Source: JADLFV01 sp964471555
Lineage (GTDB): Bacteria > Planctomycetota > Phycisphaerae > Phycisphaerales > Phycisphaeraceae
Length of the DNA: 64,000 nucleotides
Assembly: GCA_964471555.1 (NCBI GenBank)
Contig: CAYYGM010000006.1
Coordinates: 4,808 to 68,807, forward strand
Direction of reading: 5' to 3'
Positions within the stretch are counted from its first letter, which is position 1. Each line of letters starts with the position of its first letter. The notes beneath the pieces are model-generated. The model did not search any database, had not been told where the DNA came from, and saw only the letters and a list, made by a program, of their open reading frames with translations. Of the stretch, positions 50,872 through 59,599 are shown one piece after another. The translations under genes were made by a program, and so were the position numbers.

Positions 50872-51555
50872 TCAGGGCGAATTCGGCTCGCAGAGGATCA
50901 ATATTTTGTCCGCGGCGCTGGAGCCGAGCGTCACGGATTGGCCGACCTCGGGTTGATAGGTGATGGCGTCGGCGGCCGGCTGATGGGCCAGCACGGTGAG
51001 GTGACTGCCGGGGGTCAGGCCGTGCTGATAAGCGAAGTTGAGAAAGTCCGGCTGCTGATCGAGCACGCGAGCCACGGTGACCTGAATGCCGACGCCGACC
51101 AGGGACAGGGGCGTCAGCTCGATGTGAACAGGTGGGCCGTGGCTGGGCGGTATGGGGTCGCCGTGGGGATCAGTGTCGGGGTGCCCGAGCAATAGGTCGA
51201 TGCGTTCGAGGACTTTATCGCTGATGGCGTGCTCGAGTTCTTCTGCTTCGTCGTGAACTTCGGACCAGTCGAGGCCGAGGGTTTGCACCAGAAACTGCTC
51301 GATCAGCCGATGGCGGCGAAGGATCTGCAATGCCAGCGTAAGACCACGCTCGCTGAGGCGCACGCCGGCCCGGGGCTCATACTCCACCAACCCAGCCTCG
51401 GCCAGGGTCTTCATCATGGAGGTCGCGGTACCGGGACTGACCCGCATGGCCTCGGCGACCTGGCCCATGGGGATCAGCTCGCAGGGCTCATGGCCCGGAG
51501 CGCGGGGCTGGACGTAGAGAGCCTTGAGGTAGTTTTCGACGGTCGGGGTGGGCAT
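50872..51555 (-). CDS. DtxR/MntR family metal-dependent repressor
   Basis: A 227-residue regulator. Residues 1-70 are a winged helix (MPTPTVENYLKALYV, then GQVAEAMRVSPGTATSMMKTLAEAGLV). Residues 70-145 are the dimerisation/metal domain with EVHDEAEELEHAIS and LGHPDTDPHGDPIP. A C-terminal SH3-like (FeoA-like) domain follows. It should repress iron or manganese genes when the metal is plentiful. It is divergent from the DtxR-FeoA/FeoB operon, with 95 bp between, and probably controls it. A TTTGATCA word occurs on both sides of the intergenic region. The start ATG is at 51555. Confidence 0.9.
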   Translation of the reverse strand: MPTPTVENYLKALYVQPRAPGHEPCELIPMGQVAEAMRVSPGTATSMMKTLAEAGLVEYEPRAGVRLSERGLTLALQILRRHRLIEQFLVQTLGLDWSEVHDEAEELEHAISDKVLERIDLLLGHPDTDPHGDPIPPSHGPPVHIELTPLSLVGVGIQVTVARVLDQQPDFLNFAYQHGLTPGSHLTVLAHQPAADAITYQPEVGQSVTLGSSAADKILILCEPNSP

Positions 51556-51583
51556 GGCGTATAGAGGGTAACTGGCCTATCAC

Positions 51584-51669
51584 TTTGATCAGCAGCAGTT
51601 TACATCGTTTATTGACAAATGCAAGTTCAATACTATTATTATGCAAATAAATGATTTTGATCAATCAAA
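51584..51669 (+). promoter_or_regulatory. Divergent control region of dtxR and feo operon
   Basis: For the rightward operon: TTGACA at 51612-51617, 16-nt spacer, TATTAT at 51634-51639, with a second TATTAT at 51637-51642 ending 8 nt before the ATG. The word TTTGATCA occurs at 51584-51591 and 51656-51663, the latter in a TTTGATCAATCAAA palindrome over the first codons. These are candidates for regulator binding. Confidence 0.6.
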
Positions 51670-52652
51670 GTCTTGGTGGGGATAACAGGCTGTCGGGCCT
51701 GTGGGGTTGGTTGTCGCGCTGGAAAGCCCGGCGACGCCAGCACCGCATGGAGGATCTGCTCAAGCACCTGCACGCCTGCGAACGCCGCGATCGCACCGCC
51801 AGCGTTGACTCGGCGGCTGGGTTCCTGCACGTCTCCACGCGGCGAGCCATGCGGTTGATCGCCCTGGCTGAAGGGCACGGGCTGCTGCGTCGTGCAGCCA
51901 ACAGTCTGGTGCTGACCGAACATGGGCGCGATCTGGCCATCGCTGTGCTGCGCGCCCACCGCCTGTGGGAGCGCTACCTTGCCGACGAAGCGGGCATGCC
52001 CCTGCCGCGCGTGCACGCCACAGCCAACCGTCTGGAGCATGAGCGCGTCGGCAACAGCGTGGATGAGTTGGACACGGTGCTCGGCTTTCCCCACACCGAT
52101 CCGCACGGCGATCCGATTCCCTCGGCGGCGGGCCAACTGGCTGCTGTGCCGGGTATTGCGCTGACCGATTGGTCCGTGGGCGAAGCGGGCCACATCGTGC
52201 ACCTGGAAGATGAGCCCGCCTTCGTGTTCCGTCAGATCGTGGATCTGAAGCTGTCGCCGGGCCAGCGTTTGCAGTTGCAATCGGTGGACGACCACGGTCA
52301 GTTCGAGGTGAGCACCGACGGCCGGACGCTGCTGCTTCCACCGCAGGTGGCTGCCAACGTGTACCTGGAACCCCTGGAGGAGATCCATCCCGCCGCGCTC
52401 GTGTCTCCGAAGCGACTGAGCGAACTGCAGCAGGGCCAAGCAGCGGTGATTGATGGTATTGATGATTCGCTGCGCGGTTTGTCTCGCCGGCGATTACTGG
52501 ATCTGGGCATGACCCCCGGCACCACGGTGACGGCCGAGCACACGGCCATGTTCCGCGATCCCACCGCTTACCGGGTGCGCGGCACGCTGGTGGCCCTTCG
52601 CCGCGAGCAGGCGGACCGCATCCTGTTGCGGGCTGAAACTGGCGACGAGTAA
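51651..52652 (+). CDS. DtxR-type regulator domain fused to FeoA domain
   Basis: A 333-residue fusion. After a Trp/Arg-rich N-terminal stretch, residues about 33-105 form a winged helix (MEDLLKHLHACERR). Residues 105-180 are a DtxR-like metal/dimerisation region (VHATANRLEHERV, LGFPHTDPHGDPIP). The last 80 residues are a FeoA/SH3 domain (LSELQQGQAAVIDGI, RRRLLDLGMTPGTTV). It heads the operon with the two FeoB parts. It may act as FeoA, helping FeoB, while keeping or having lost DNA binding. The ATG overlaps a palindrome and has no Shine-Dalgarno site; a near-leaderless start is likely. Confidence 0.85.
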   Translation: MILINQSLGGDNRLSGLWGWLSRWKARRRQHRMEDLLKHLHACERRDRTASVDSAAGFLHVSTRRAMRLIALAEGHGLLRRAANSLVLTEHGRDLAIAVLRAHRLWERYLADEAGMPLPRVHATANRLEHERVGNSVDELDTVLGFPHTDPHGDPIPSAAGQLAAVPGIALTDWSVGEAGHIVHLEDEPAFVFRQIVDLKLSPGQRLQLQSVDDHGQFEVSTDGRTLLLPPQVAANVYLEPLEEIHPAALVSPKRLSELQQGQAAVIDGIDDSLRGLSRRRLLDLGMTPGTTVTAEHTAMFRDPTAYRVRGTLVALRREQADRILLRAETGDE

Positions 52653-52667
52653 GAGCAGAAAAGGAAC

Positions 52668-52761
52668 TCACCGCAGAGTGCGCAGAGAACACAGAGAAAA
52701 TCCAGAATCAATTTGAACTCAAATGTTGTTCGCTCTGTGTCCTCTGTGTTCTCTGTGGTGA
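52668..52761. repeat. Inverted tandem-word repeat (CGCAGAG family) inside the feo operon
   Basis: Arms at 52668-52700 and 52731-52761 of CGCAGAG/ACACAGAG words, loop about 30 nt. It lies between the FeoA-type gene and the FeoB GTPase gene. Confidence 0.85.
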
Positions 52762-52791
52762 AATCCGGTTCTTTAGGAGTTTCAAACCACC

Positions 52792-53598
52792 ATGCGCTGC
52801 GGAACGTGCGACGAATGCGCCATCAACAACAGCCAAACCGACGGCAGCGCGGATGCTGCCTACGTGGTGGCGTTGGCGGGCAATCCCAACACGGGCAAGA
52901 GCACGGTCTTCAACGCTCTGACCGGCCTGCGTCAGCACACGGGCAACTGGCCGGGCAAAACGGTCACCCGGGCTGAAGGACGCTTTACGCATGAGGGCAA
53001 GACCTATCGCCTGGTCGATCTGCCGGGCACGTACTCGCTGTTGTCAGCTTCCGAAGATGAGAAGATCGCCCGCGATTTTATTCTCTTCGGCCGGCCCGAC
53101 TGCACCATCGTGGTGACCGACGCCACCTGCCTGGAGCGCAACTTGAACCTGGTGCTGCAGGTGCTGGAGATCAGCGAGCGCGTGGTGGTGTGCGTGAACC
53201 TGATGGACGAAGCGAAGCGCAAAGGCATCGAGGTGGATGCCGAGGCTTTGCAGCAGGAACTGGGCGTGCCGGTGGTCAAGACGACTGCTCGATCGCGGCG
53301 AGGTTTGGATGAACTGGTGCAGCGTGTGGCGGAAGTGGCTGCGGGCAAGCGAGCAACGCAGCCGCACCGTGTGCGCTGGAGCGGACAGCTTGATGACGCG
53401 GTGGAGAAGCTGCGCCCGATGATCGAGAAGGTGGCGCCTGGACTGCCCAATGTGCGCTGGGTGGCGATGCGCCTGCTGGACGGCGACTGGCGCATTCAGC
53501 AGTCGCTGCTGGATGGCGAACTGGCCAGGATCGCCCAGGTGCAGCAGCAGCCGACCGAGCAGTTCAGTCGTCAACTGGCGCTGGAGGGCCGCCAGTGA
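52792..53598 (+). CDS. feoB: FeoB small GTPase domain (separate gene)
   Basis: A 268-residue protein equal to the cytosolic NFeoB part of FeoB. The N terminus carries CGTCDECA. G1 is GNPNTGKSTVFNALTG, with GNWPGKTVTR (switch region); G3 is DLPGTYSL, and G4 is NLMDEAKRKGI. The C-terminal helices would be the GDP-dissociation-inhibitor-like part. The membrane half is a second gene that begins at its stop codon (overlap of a few bases). Fe2+ uptake requires the two proteins to meet. TAGGAG lies 12 nt before the ATG, a rather long spacing. Confidence 0.92.
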   Translation: MRCGTCDECAINNSQTDGSADAAYVVALAGNPNTGKSTVFNALTGLRQHTGNWPGKTVTRAEGRFTHEGKTYRLVDLPGTYSLLSASEDEKIARDFILFGRPDCTIVVTDATCLERNLNLVLQVLEISERVVVCVNLMDEAKRKGIEVDAEALQQELGVPVVKTTARSRRGLDELVQRVAEVAAGKRATQPHRVRWSGQLDDAVEKLRPMIEKVAPGLPNVRWVAMRLLDGDWRIQQSLLDGELARIAQVQQQPTEQFSRQLALEGRQ

Positions 53599-54992
53599 TG
53601 CAGTTGACGCCTTTCACCAATCACGAGGTGGCGGACCTGCTGGATGAAGCGCAGCGCGTGCGCGGCTCTTTGGATCGCGGCTTTCGCGATCAACTGGTGG
53701 AGTCGATCTACCACGACGCGGCCGCGATCGCCGGCCGTGTCACCAGGCGCGGCAAGGCAAGCAGCTTCGACCTCGATCGCATCATCGATCGCATCGTGCT
53801 GTCGCCGGTGCTGGGTCTGCCGCTGATGCTGCTGCTGTTGGGCATTGTGTTCTGGCTGACCATCGTGGGAGCGAATTATCCCTCGCAGATGATCGCCACG
53901 GGGCTGTTCTGGATCGAAAACCAGGCGGCCGCGCTGTTCGATGCCATGGGCGCGCCGTGGTGGCTGACCGGTTTCATCTGGCACGGCGTCTATCGCGGGC
54001 TGGCGTGGGTGGTTTCCGTCATGCTGCCGCCGATGGCGATCTTTTTCCCGTGTTTTACGATCCTGGAAGACCTGGGCTACCTGCCGCGAGTGGCGTACAA
54101 CCTGGACTGGCTGTTCAAGAAGGCCGGCGGTCACGGCAAGCAGGCCCTGACCATGAGCATGGGGTTTGGCTGCAATGCGGCGGGCGTGATTGCCTGCCGT
54201 GTGATCGATTCGCCGCGTGAGAGACTCATTGCGATCCTGACCAATAACTTCGTGCCCTGCAACGGGCGCTATCCGACGCTGATCCTGGTGGCCATGGTGA
54301 TCGTGGGCGCGGGCTTTGCCCCGACGGCTGCCTCGGCCATCGCGGCCGCATCGGTGCTGACCGTCGTGGTCATCGGCGTCATCACCACGCTGCTGGCGTC
54401 GGCGCTGCTCTCGCACACGGTGCTCAAGGGCCAGGCCTCCGCCTTCACGTTGGAGTTGCCTTCCTATCGCCGACCCAACATCGGGCGCATCATCTACACC
54501 TCGCTGATCGACCGTACCATCTTTGTGCTGCTGCGGGCCATGGCCACCGCGGCCCCGGCCGGTGCGGTGATCTGGCTGCTGGGCAACATCCNNNNNNNNN
54601 NCCATGTCGCATCATTCCTCGATCCGTTCGGCCACCTGTTCGGACTCGACGGCGTCATCCTGCTGGCGTACATCATCGCCATCCCCGCCAACGAGATCGT
54701 CATCCCCACCATGCTCATGGTTTACATGGGCACCGGCATGATGACCGACGATGTCTCGCACGATTCGCTGCGCCATGTGCTGGTCGAGCAGAACGGCTGG
54801 ACCATGCTGACGGCCATCAACCTCATGCTCTTCTCGCTGCTGCACAATCCCTGCGCCACGACCATCATCACCATGTGGAAGGAAACGCGCAGCCTGCGCT
54901 GGACGGCACTGGGAGCGCTGGGCCCGCTGGTGGTGGCGTTTGCGGTCTGCTTCATCGTGGCCCAGGCGGCCCGACTGATGGGATTGGGTTGA
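53598..54992 (+). CDS. feoB: FeoB membrane permease domain (separate gene, contains an N-gap)
   Basis: A protein of about 465 residues with several membrane segments. The conserved permease words are SMGFGCNAAGVIACRVI and NNFVPCNGRYPTLI. IPANEIVIPTMLM follows in the second half. Its N-terminal 60 residues are soluble and helical, linking to the GTPase. The start ATG overlaps the GTPase stop (TGATG); a GTG three bases upstream is also possible. Ten Ns at 54592-54601 interrupt it, so residues near 332-335 are undefined and the true gap length is unknown; the frame is kept as written. This is the second half of the split FeoB. Confidence 0.88.
   Translation: MQLTPFTNHEVADLLDEAQRVRGSLDRGFRDQLVESIYHDAAAIAGRVTRRGKASSFDLDRIIDRIVLSPVLGLPLMLLLLGIVFWLTIVGANYPSQMIATGLFWIENQAAALFDAMGAPWWLTGFIWHGVYRGLAWVVSVMLPPMAIFFPCFTILEDLGYLPRVAYNLDWLFKKAGGHGKQALTMSMGFGCNAAGVIACRVIDSPRERLIAILTNNFVPCNGRYPTLILVAMVIVGAGFAPTAASAIAAASVLTVVVIGVITTLLASALLSHTVLKGQASAFTLELPSYRRPNIGRIIYTSLIDRTIFVLLRAMATAAPAGAVIWLLGNIXXXXHVASFLDPFGHLFGLDGVILLAYIIAIPANEIVIPTMLMVYMGTGMMTDDVSHDSLRHVLVEQNGWTMLTAINLMLFSLLHNPCATTIITMWKETRSLRWTALGALGPLVVAFAVCFIVAQAARLMGLG
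54592..54601. other. Assembly gap (10 N)
   Basis: Run of ten Ns in the FeoB permease gene. The length is a placeholder, so a small missing or collapsed piece is possible although the flanking frames agree. Confidence 0.98.
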
Positions 54993-55080
54993 ACTGGTTC
55001 ATGTGCAGCAAGCTGCCCCGCAAGAGTAACTGGCGATCAATCTCTCCTCCAGCCGGGCCGCTACGCCGCCCTGGCGACCG

Positions 55081-55097
55081 GGATCGCGTAGCGATCC
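55081..55097. repeat. Hairpin GGATCGC/GCGATCC
   Basis: A perfect 7-bp stem with a 3-nt loop in the 226-bp spacer after feoB. No U-run; probably REP-like rather than a terminator. Confidence 0.5.
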
Positions 55098-55218
55098 GGC
55101 TACAGGTCTCGTGCAAAACAATGACGCCACATGCTCTAAACGAAACAAATTAAAATGATGGGAACCTGATCGCGTCAGGGGCGTCTATTCCGCTATGCAC
55201 ACACCACGGAGCATGACC

Positions 55219-56397
55219 ATGCGACCGATTCTGCTGATTGTGACGTTGCTGCTGGCCAGTTCACCGGCCCTGGCCCGCGTCAAACTCATCACGCTGCCGG
55301 TGCGTCAGCGCGTGCTGGTGCAGCTTGATCACGAACAGGCCACGCTGGTCGAGGAACAGCGCATCGTGCCGCTGATCGCGGGGACGAACCAGGTGGACTT
55401 TTCCTGGGCGGGCACCAACATCGATCCGCACACCATCGTCTTCCGCGTCATCGGCCCCGCCGAAGGCAGCGACGGCCTGGAAGCCAACGTGCTCTCGGTC
55501 AGCTACCCGCCCGGCGAGAACGCCCTGGTGTGGGACGTCGCTGCCAATCACTCCGGCTCCGCCCTGGTGCGCATCAGCTACCTGCTGGGAGGACTCAATA
55601 AAAGCTTCAACTACCGGGCGGTGGCTGAGCACGATGAATCGACGCTGACGCTTTCCCAATACCTGCGGGTGGAGAACTTCGCCAACGAAGCCTTCGACGA
55701 CACCAGCATTCAACTGGGCTTCGGCGACAGCTTCGAGAAACCCATCGGCATCGACGAAACCCGCGAAATCCTGGTGGCCAAACTTCCGGGGGTGCCCATT
55801 CGCAAGACCTATACCTGCGACGTGGTGGCCAATGACTATCTCGATCAGGGTCAGAAAAAAGTGCGCATCCCCATGCACTACGTGCTGACCAATGACGCGG
55901 ACCACAAACTGGGGCTGGCCGCCCTGCCCTACGGCAAAGTGCGCATCTTCCAGAAAGACTCGCAGGGCACGACGGCTTTCACCGGCGAAGACTGGGGCCA
56001 GTTCACGCCCATCGATGACGAGATGAAGCTCTACCTCGGCGTGGCCCAGGATGTGGTGGTCAAGCGCACCATCGCCCGCCGCGATCGCACGCCCATCGCC
56101 GGCAACCTGTCGAACTACGATGTGGTCGTGCAGTACGAGATCGAGAACTTCAAAGACACGCCGGTGACGCTGGACGTCGTGGAGCACCCCGCCAACCTTC
56201 GCGGCGAAGCGGGGTTCAACAGTAACACCAGCCCCTCCTGGACGCTGGGTGACCAGCACACGCTGGGCGCGGTCGATGCGGAGCATACGGATATCGATCA
56301 GGTGACCTTCCACGTTGAACTTCCCGCGAGGAAGGGTGACAAGGCGGAGACGATCACGCACAAGCTGCACCTGGTGTATCACAACGAATGGAATTGA
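55219..56397 (+). CDS. Exported DUF4139-like protein, first of two
   Basis: A 392-residue protein with a signal peptide (MRPILLIVTLLLASSPALA). A beta-rich domain follows with VDFSWAGTNIDPHTIVFRV, ALVRISYLLGGLNKSFNYRAV and LSQYLRVENFANEAFDDTSI. The pattern resembles DUF4139/MuiA-type beta-sandwich proteins, whose role is not known. The adjacent gene at 56444 has the same opening (QFSWAGTLIDPTSV) and a similar word order, so the two are a tandem pair. GGAG lies 8 nt before this ATG; two earlier ATGs (55195, 55213) are possible but less well placed. Confidence 0.75.
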   Translation: MRPILLIVTLLLASSPALARVKLITLPVRQRVLVQLDHEQATLVEEQRIVPLIAGTNQVDFSWAGTNIDPHTIVFRVIGPAEGSDGLEANVLSVSYPPGENALVWDVAANHSGSALVRISYLLGGLNKSFNYRAVAEHDESTLTLSQYLRVENFANEAFDDTSIQLGFGDSFEKPIGIDETREILVAKLPGVPIRKTYTCDVVANDYLDQGQKKVRIPMHYVLTNDADHKLGLAALPYGKVRIFQKDSQGTTAFTGEDWGQFTPIDDEMKLYLGVAQDVVVKRTIARRDRTPIAGNLSNYDVVVQYEIENFKDTPVTLDVVEHPANLRGEAGFNSNTSPSWTLGDQHTLGAVDAEHTDIDQVTFHVELPARKGDKAETITHKLHLVYHNEWN

Positions 56398-56443
56398 TGC
56401 AATGCAACGGCACAAGTGCCGTCGCTTCGTAAAGGAGCACGCG

Positions 56444-57877
56444 ATGAAAACTTTGGCGACTGCGATAATCGTTCTGTTGATGGCCGCCGCCCCCGCAAGT
56501 GCGTGGGCGAAGAACATCGACCTGTCCACGGTCCCGGCCCGCGACACGGTGCAGTTGACGATCTACAACGCTGAGGATCTGACGCTGGTGCGCGAGACGC
56601 GCCGCATCACGTTCAAGCAGGGCGTCAATCCCTTGCAGTTTTCCTGGGCCGGGACGTTGATCGATCCGACATCCGTGGAGCTTCGATTCCTGAGCGATCC
56701 TGAGAAGCTCAGCGTGCTGGACACCACGTTCCCGCACGACAAGCCGCAGATGCTCTACTGGAACGTGGCCAGCGATTTTGACGGTGAAGCCACGGTCGAG
56801 ATCAGCTACTTCACCAGCGGCATCACCTGGTCGGCGGACTACGTCGGCATCACTTCCGCTGATGAAAAGACGATGAAGCTCGACGGTTATGTGACCGTAA
56901 CGAATCGCAGCGGCGAGGACTACCAGAACGCCAGCGTGCGCCTGGTGGTGGGCACCATCAACCTGGTCGAGCAGATCGCCATGCTGGCCCAGCAGGGGGT
57001 GGTGACCAAGGGAGCCGGAGCCCGCGGCCAGGTCATGCGCCGTGCCGTGCAGAAAGCGGAAAGCGAGGCGATGTTTTCCTTGCGCGCTGATGCGCTTGCC
57101 GCACCCCTTCCAGGGGCCAAGCAGATCGTCAAGGAAGGCCTCAGCGAATACTTCATCTTCGCCATCGAAGGTCAGGAAACCGTCCCCGACGACTGGTCCA
57201 AGCGACTGCGCAGCTTCCAGGCTGATGCCGCTCCGGTCAAGGTCGAGTATCGCTATCGTCCCGAGGAGTACGGCGACCAGCTCATGCGCCTCTACCTGTT
57301 GACCAACGACAAAGAATCCGACATGGGAACCGCCCCACTGCCCGACGGCATCGTGCGCATCTTCAAGCAGAAAGGCGACGCCGGCCTGGCCTACGTCACA
57401 CAGCAGGCGATCAAGTACATCCCCATCGGTGACAAGATCGAACTTCAGGTCGGCGTCGATCCCAACGTGGTCTTCGAGTTGAAAACGCTGGCCGCCACCC
57501 GCGACAACATCTGGGGCACCTTCGGCAGCAAGATCCGCCGCCGCATGGATGAGCCGGGAGTTAGAATCGAAGATCGCGGCGTGGTCGAAGGCTGGGATGA
57601 GCACGAGGTGTATGAACAGGTCATCCGCAACTACTCCCCCGCCCCCGGAAGTATCACGGTGGAGATCCGCCGCTCCTTCGGTGGCGACTGCACCTTCGTC
57701 AGCCAGCTCGACGCCAAACCGCACGACTATCGCACCGTGCAGTACCGCGCCCAAGTCGCCCCCGGCGACACGCTCCGCCTGCGCTACGAAGTCACCACCC
57801 GCCAGGGCAGCAACGCCAAGCAGAACCGCCTGCAGGTCGAGCCCGGCGACCCCACCCCCGTCGCCTGGGCCGATTGA
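56444..57877 (+). CDS. Exported DUF4139-like protein, second of two
   Basis: A 477-residue exported protein. The signal peptide is residues 1-22 (MKTLATAIIVLLMAAAPASA). It shares with its upstream neighbour DTVQLTIYNAEDLTLVRETRRI, the FSWAGTLIDP word and the block TWSADYVGITSADEKTMKLDGYVTV-type region of DUF4139. AAAGGAG lies 7 nt before the ATG; an upstream in-frame ATG would overlap the previous gene. The gap to the first gene is 46 bp, so they are probably one operon. A surface or envelope role is likely; no enzyme motif is seen. Confidence 0.78.
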   Translation: MKTLATAIIVLLMAAAPASAWAKNIDLSTVPARDTVQLTIYNAEDLTLVRETRRITFKQGVNPLQFSWAGTLIDPTSVELRFLSDPEKLSVLDTTFPHDKPQMLYWNVASDFDGEATVEISYFTSGITWSADYVGITSADEKTMKLDGYVTVTNRSGEDYQNASVRLVVGTINLVEQIAMLAQQGVVTKGAGARGQVMRRAVQKAESEAMFSLRADALAAPLPGAKQIVKEGLSEYFIFAIEGQETVPDDWSKRLRSFQADAAPVKVEYRYRPEEYGDQLMRLYLLTNDKESDMGTAPLPDGIVRIFKQKGDAGLAYVTQQAIKYIPIGDKIELQVGVDPNVVFELKTLAATRDNIWGTFGSKIRRRMDEPGVRIEDRGVVEGWDEHEVYEQVIRNYSPAPGSITVEIRRSFGGDCTFVSQLDAKPHDYRTVQYRAQVAPGDTLRLRYEVTTRQGSNAKQNRLQVEPGDPTPVAWAD

Positions 57878-57892
57878 ACCACCACGTTCAGC

Positions 57893-57910
57893 GGCGGAGC
57901 TTGCTCCGCC
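57893..57910. repeat. Hairpin GGCGGAGC/GCTCCGCC
   Basis: A perfect 8-bp stem with a 2-nt loop just upstream of the ABC gene's TACAAT. It has the same GC-TT-GC loop style as the first hairpin of 765-816. Confidence 0.6.
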
Positions 57911-57931
57911 CTGCTGCTACAATGTCCGTCC

Positions 57932-58654
57932 ATGAGTACCCCCAGCGAACACGTCGTCCGCATCGAGCAGGTCAACAAGACTTACTTCCTGGGCAAGAAC
58001 GTGCCCCCCGTGCACGCCCTGCGCCACGTGACACTCAACATTCCTCGCGGCCAGTACGTCGCCGTCATGGGCCCCTCCGGCTCGGGCAAGTCCACGCTCA
58101 TGAACATCCTCGGCTGCCTCGATCGGCCGACCAACGGCAACTACATCCTCGACGGGCACAATGTCTCCAACCTGGCCGACGAGCCGCTCTCCAAAGTGCG
58201 CGGACAGTTGATCGGCTTCATCTTCCAGGCCTTCAACCTCATCCCGCAACTGACCGTGCAGGAGAACGTTGAGGTGCCCATGTTCTATCAGGGCGTTCAC
58301 CCGACCGAGCGCCATCAACGTTCCGCCAAGGTGCTGGAAAAAGTCGGCCTGGCCGATCGCATGGATCACCGCCCCAATCAATTGTCCGGCGGCCAGCAGC
58401 AGCGCGTGGCGGTCGCCCGCGCCCTGGTCAACGATCCTTCCATCCTCATGGCTGACGAACCGACCGGCAACCTCGACTCCAAAACCGGCGATGCCATTCT
58501 GACCGTCATCGATGAACTGCACCGCGAAGGGCTGACCATCATCATGGTCACCCACGACGATGCCGTGGCCGACCGCTGCCAGCGCGTGGTGCGCCTGCTG
58601 GACGGCGAAATCTCCAGCGACACCGTCAACGGCCACGCGGTGGCATCGATCTGA
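57932..58654 (+). CDS. ABC transporter ATP-binding protein (LolD/MacB type)
   Basis: A 240-residue ATPase with Walker A GPSGSGKST, the Q-loop FQAFNLIPQLTVQENV, signature LSGGQQQR, Walker B ILMADEPTGNLD and the H-loop VTHD. The wording is that of the LolD/MacB/FtsE group, which drive lipoprotein release or mechanotransmission exporters. No permease gene is next to it; upstream lie the DUF4139-like genes and downstream a convergent small gene, so the partner is elsewhere. TACAAT at 57918-57923 ends 8 nt before the ATG. Confidence 0.92.
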   Translation: MSTPSEHVVRIEQVNKTYFLGKNVPPVHALRHVTLNIPRGQYVAVMGPSGSGKSTLMNILGCLDRPTNGNYILDGHNVSNLADEPLSKVRGQLIGFIFQAFNLIPQLTVQENVEVPMFYQGVHPTERHQRSAKVLEKVGLADRMDHRPNQLSGGQQQRVAVARALVNDPSILMADEPTGNLDSKTGDAILTVIDELHREGLTIIMVTHDDAVADRCQRVVRLLDGEISSDTVNGHAVASI

Positions 58655-58686
58655 AAACCACGGACGCGCAGATTCAGGGCAAACAT

Positions 58687-58767
58687 TAGCCACGGATGTA
58701 CACCGATGGTCACGGATGAGATATTTCTGTGTTCCTATCCGTGCGTATCCGTGTTCATCCGTGGCTA
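58687..58767. repeat. Inverted tandem-word repeat (CACGGATG family)
   Basis: Arms at 58687-58720 and 58737-58767 made of CACGGATG-type words with 10-nt spacing. It fills the convergent spacer after the ABC gene. Confidence 0.85.
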
Positions 58768-58787
58768 AAACCGCATCGCCGATCAGA

Positions 58788-58985
58788 TCAGTCTTCCAGC
58801 GATTGCTTGTACTCATCGAACTCGCCGCGCTTCTCCGCCTCGTCCAGGTAACGGGCGAACTCGTTCATCTTGTAGCTGATGAAGCAGAATGCGTGGTGCA
58901 GCGCGAGGTATTCGATGTCCGTCTCATCTTTGCCCACGTCCTGGCGCAGGCGGTTCAGTTCGGCAAGGAAGGGTTCGACTTTCAT
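58788..58985 (-). CDS. Small hypothetical protein (65 aa)
   Basis: A short acidic, helical protein: MKVEPFLAELNRLRQDVGKD, a middle DIEYLALHHAFCFISYKMNEF and the end LDEAEKRGEFDEYKQSLED. AAGGAG lies 6 nt before this ATG, which supports translation. I do not recognise the family. Its neighbours are not related in function. Confidence 0.65.
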   Translation of the reverse strand: MKVEPFLAELNRLRQDVGKDETDIEYLALHHAFCFISYKMNEFARYLDEAEKRGEFDEYKQSLED

Positions 58986-59426
58986 ACGCACTCCTTGAAG
59001 CCCCATCTGGTCGGGGGCGAATGGATCTTTCCGGGTATGGCGGAAGACCGTTGGTTTGAACCCTGTAGGATATCACACCCACGCGCTTCGAGTCCATCGG
59101 ACCCCGGCGCTGCACATCGGCGCCATTTCGCCGCCACGTTACGACAAATATCAAGCCTGCAATCATGTCGGATTTCACGGGGATATGAATGACGTCCATC
59201 TTTATATTGCTGCGCAGCTTTCTTGTCGCGCCGTATTCATGCCGAGTCTGCATCGCCGGGACATCTGTCACAAATCATGCATGTTTTCCCGTAAGTTATG
59301 AACAAATCTGTCACACATCCATGTTCAAGTGTCAGTGATCACGCCCTAGGTGCGTACGGGGATAGTTGCGGCGCGCTTGCACGCACATTGCGCTGTGCGC
59401 GACTTTGTGTCTGTACGAAATATTGA

Positions 59427-59454
59427 TTGACATGTTGCGCGCTGCACTTAGAAT
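59427..59454 (+). promoter_or_regulatory. Sigma-70-type promoter of a PEP-CTERM gene with long leader
   Basis: TTGACA (59427-59432), 16-nt spacer, TAGAAT (59449-59454). The leader to the ATG at 59600 is about 140 nt and contains a GGAC-TACTCC/GGAGTGTCC stem near 59528-59553. The spacer 58986-59426 upstream holds no gene I can support. Confidence 0.65.
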
Positions 59455-59599
59455 GCGAAACTACATTTGTTTGATGACCCAGTCATACGCGAGGGGTGCA
59501 TTCGTTTAAAAGATCGCGTTCAACCTAGGACTTACTCCGTAAAGGGGAGTGTCCGTCGCAATGGGTTGTTCGCTCTTCATCTTGAACAGGAGGATAATC

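Noticed and set aside
59056..59301. 81-codon frame in the spacer before the PEP-CTERM promoter
   Set aside because: No start site or domain; overlaps a competing minus-strand frame of similar quality.
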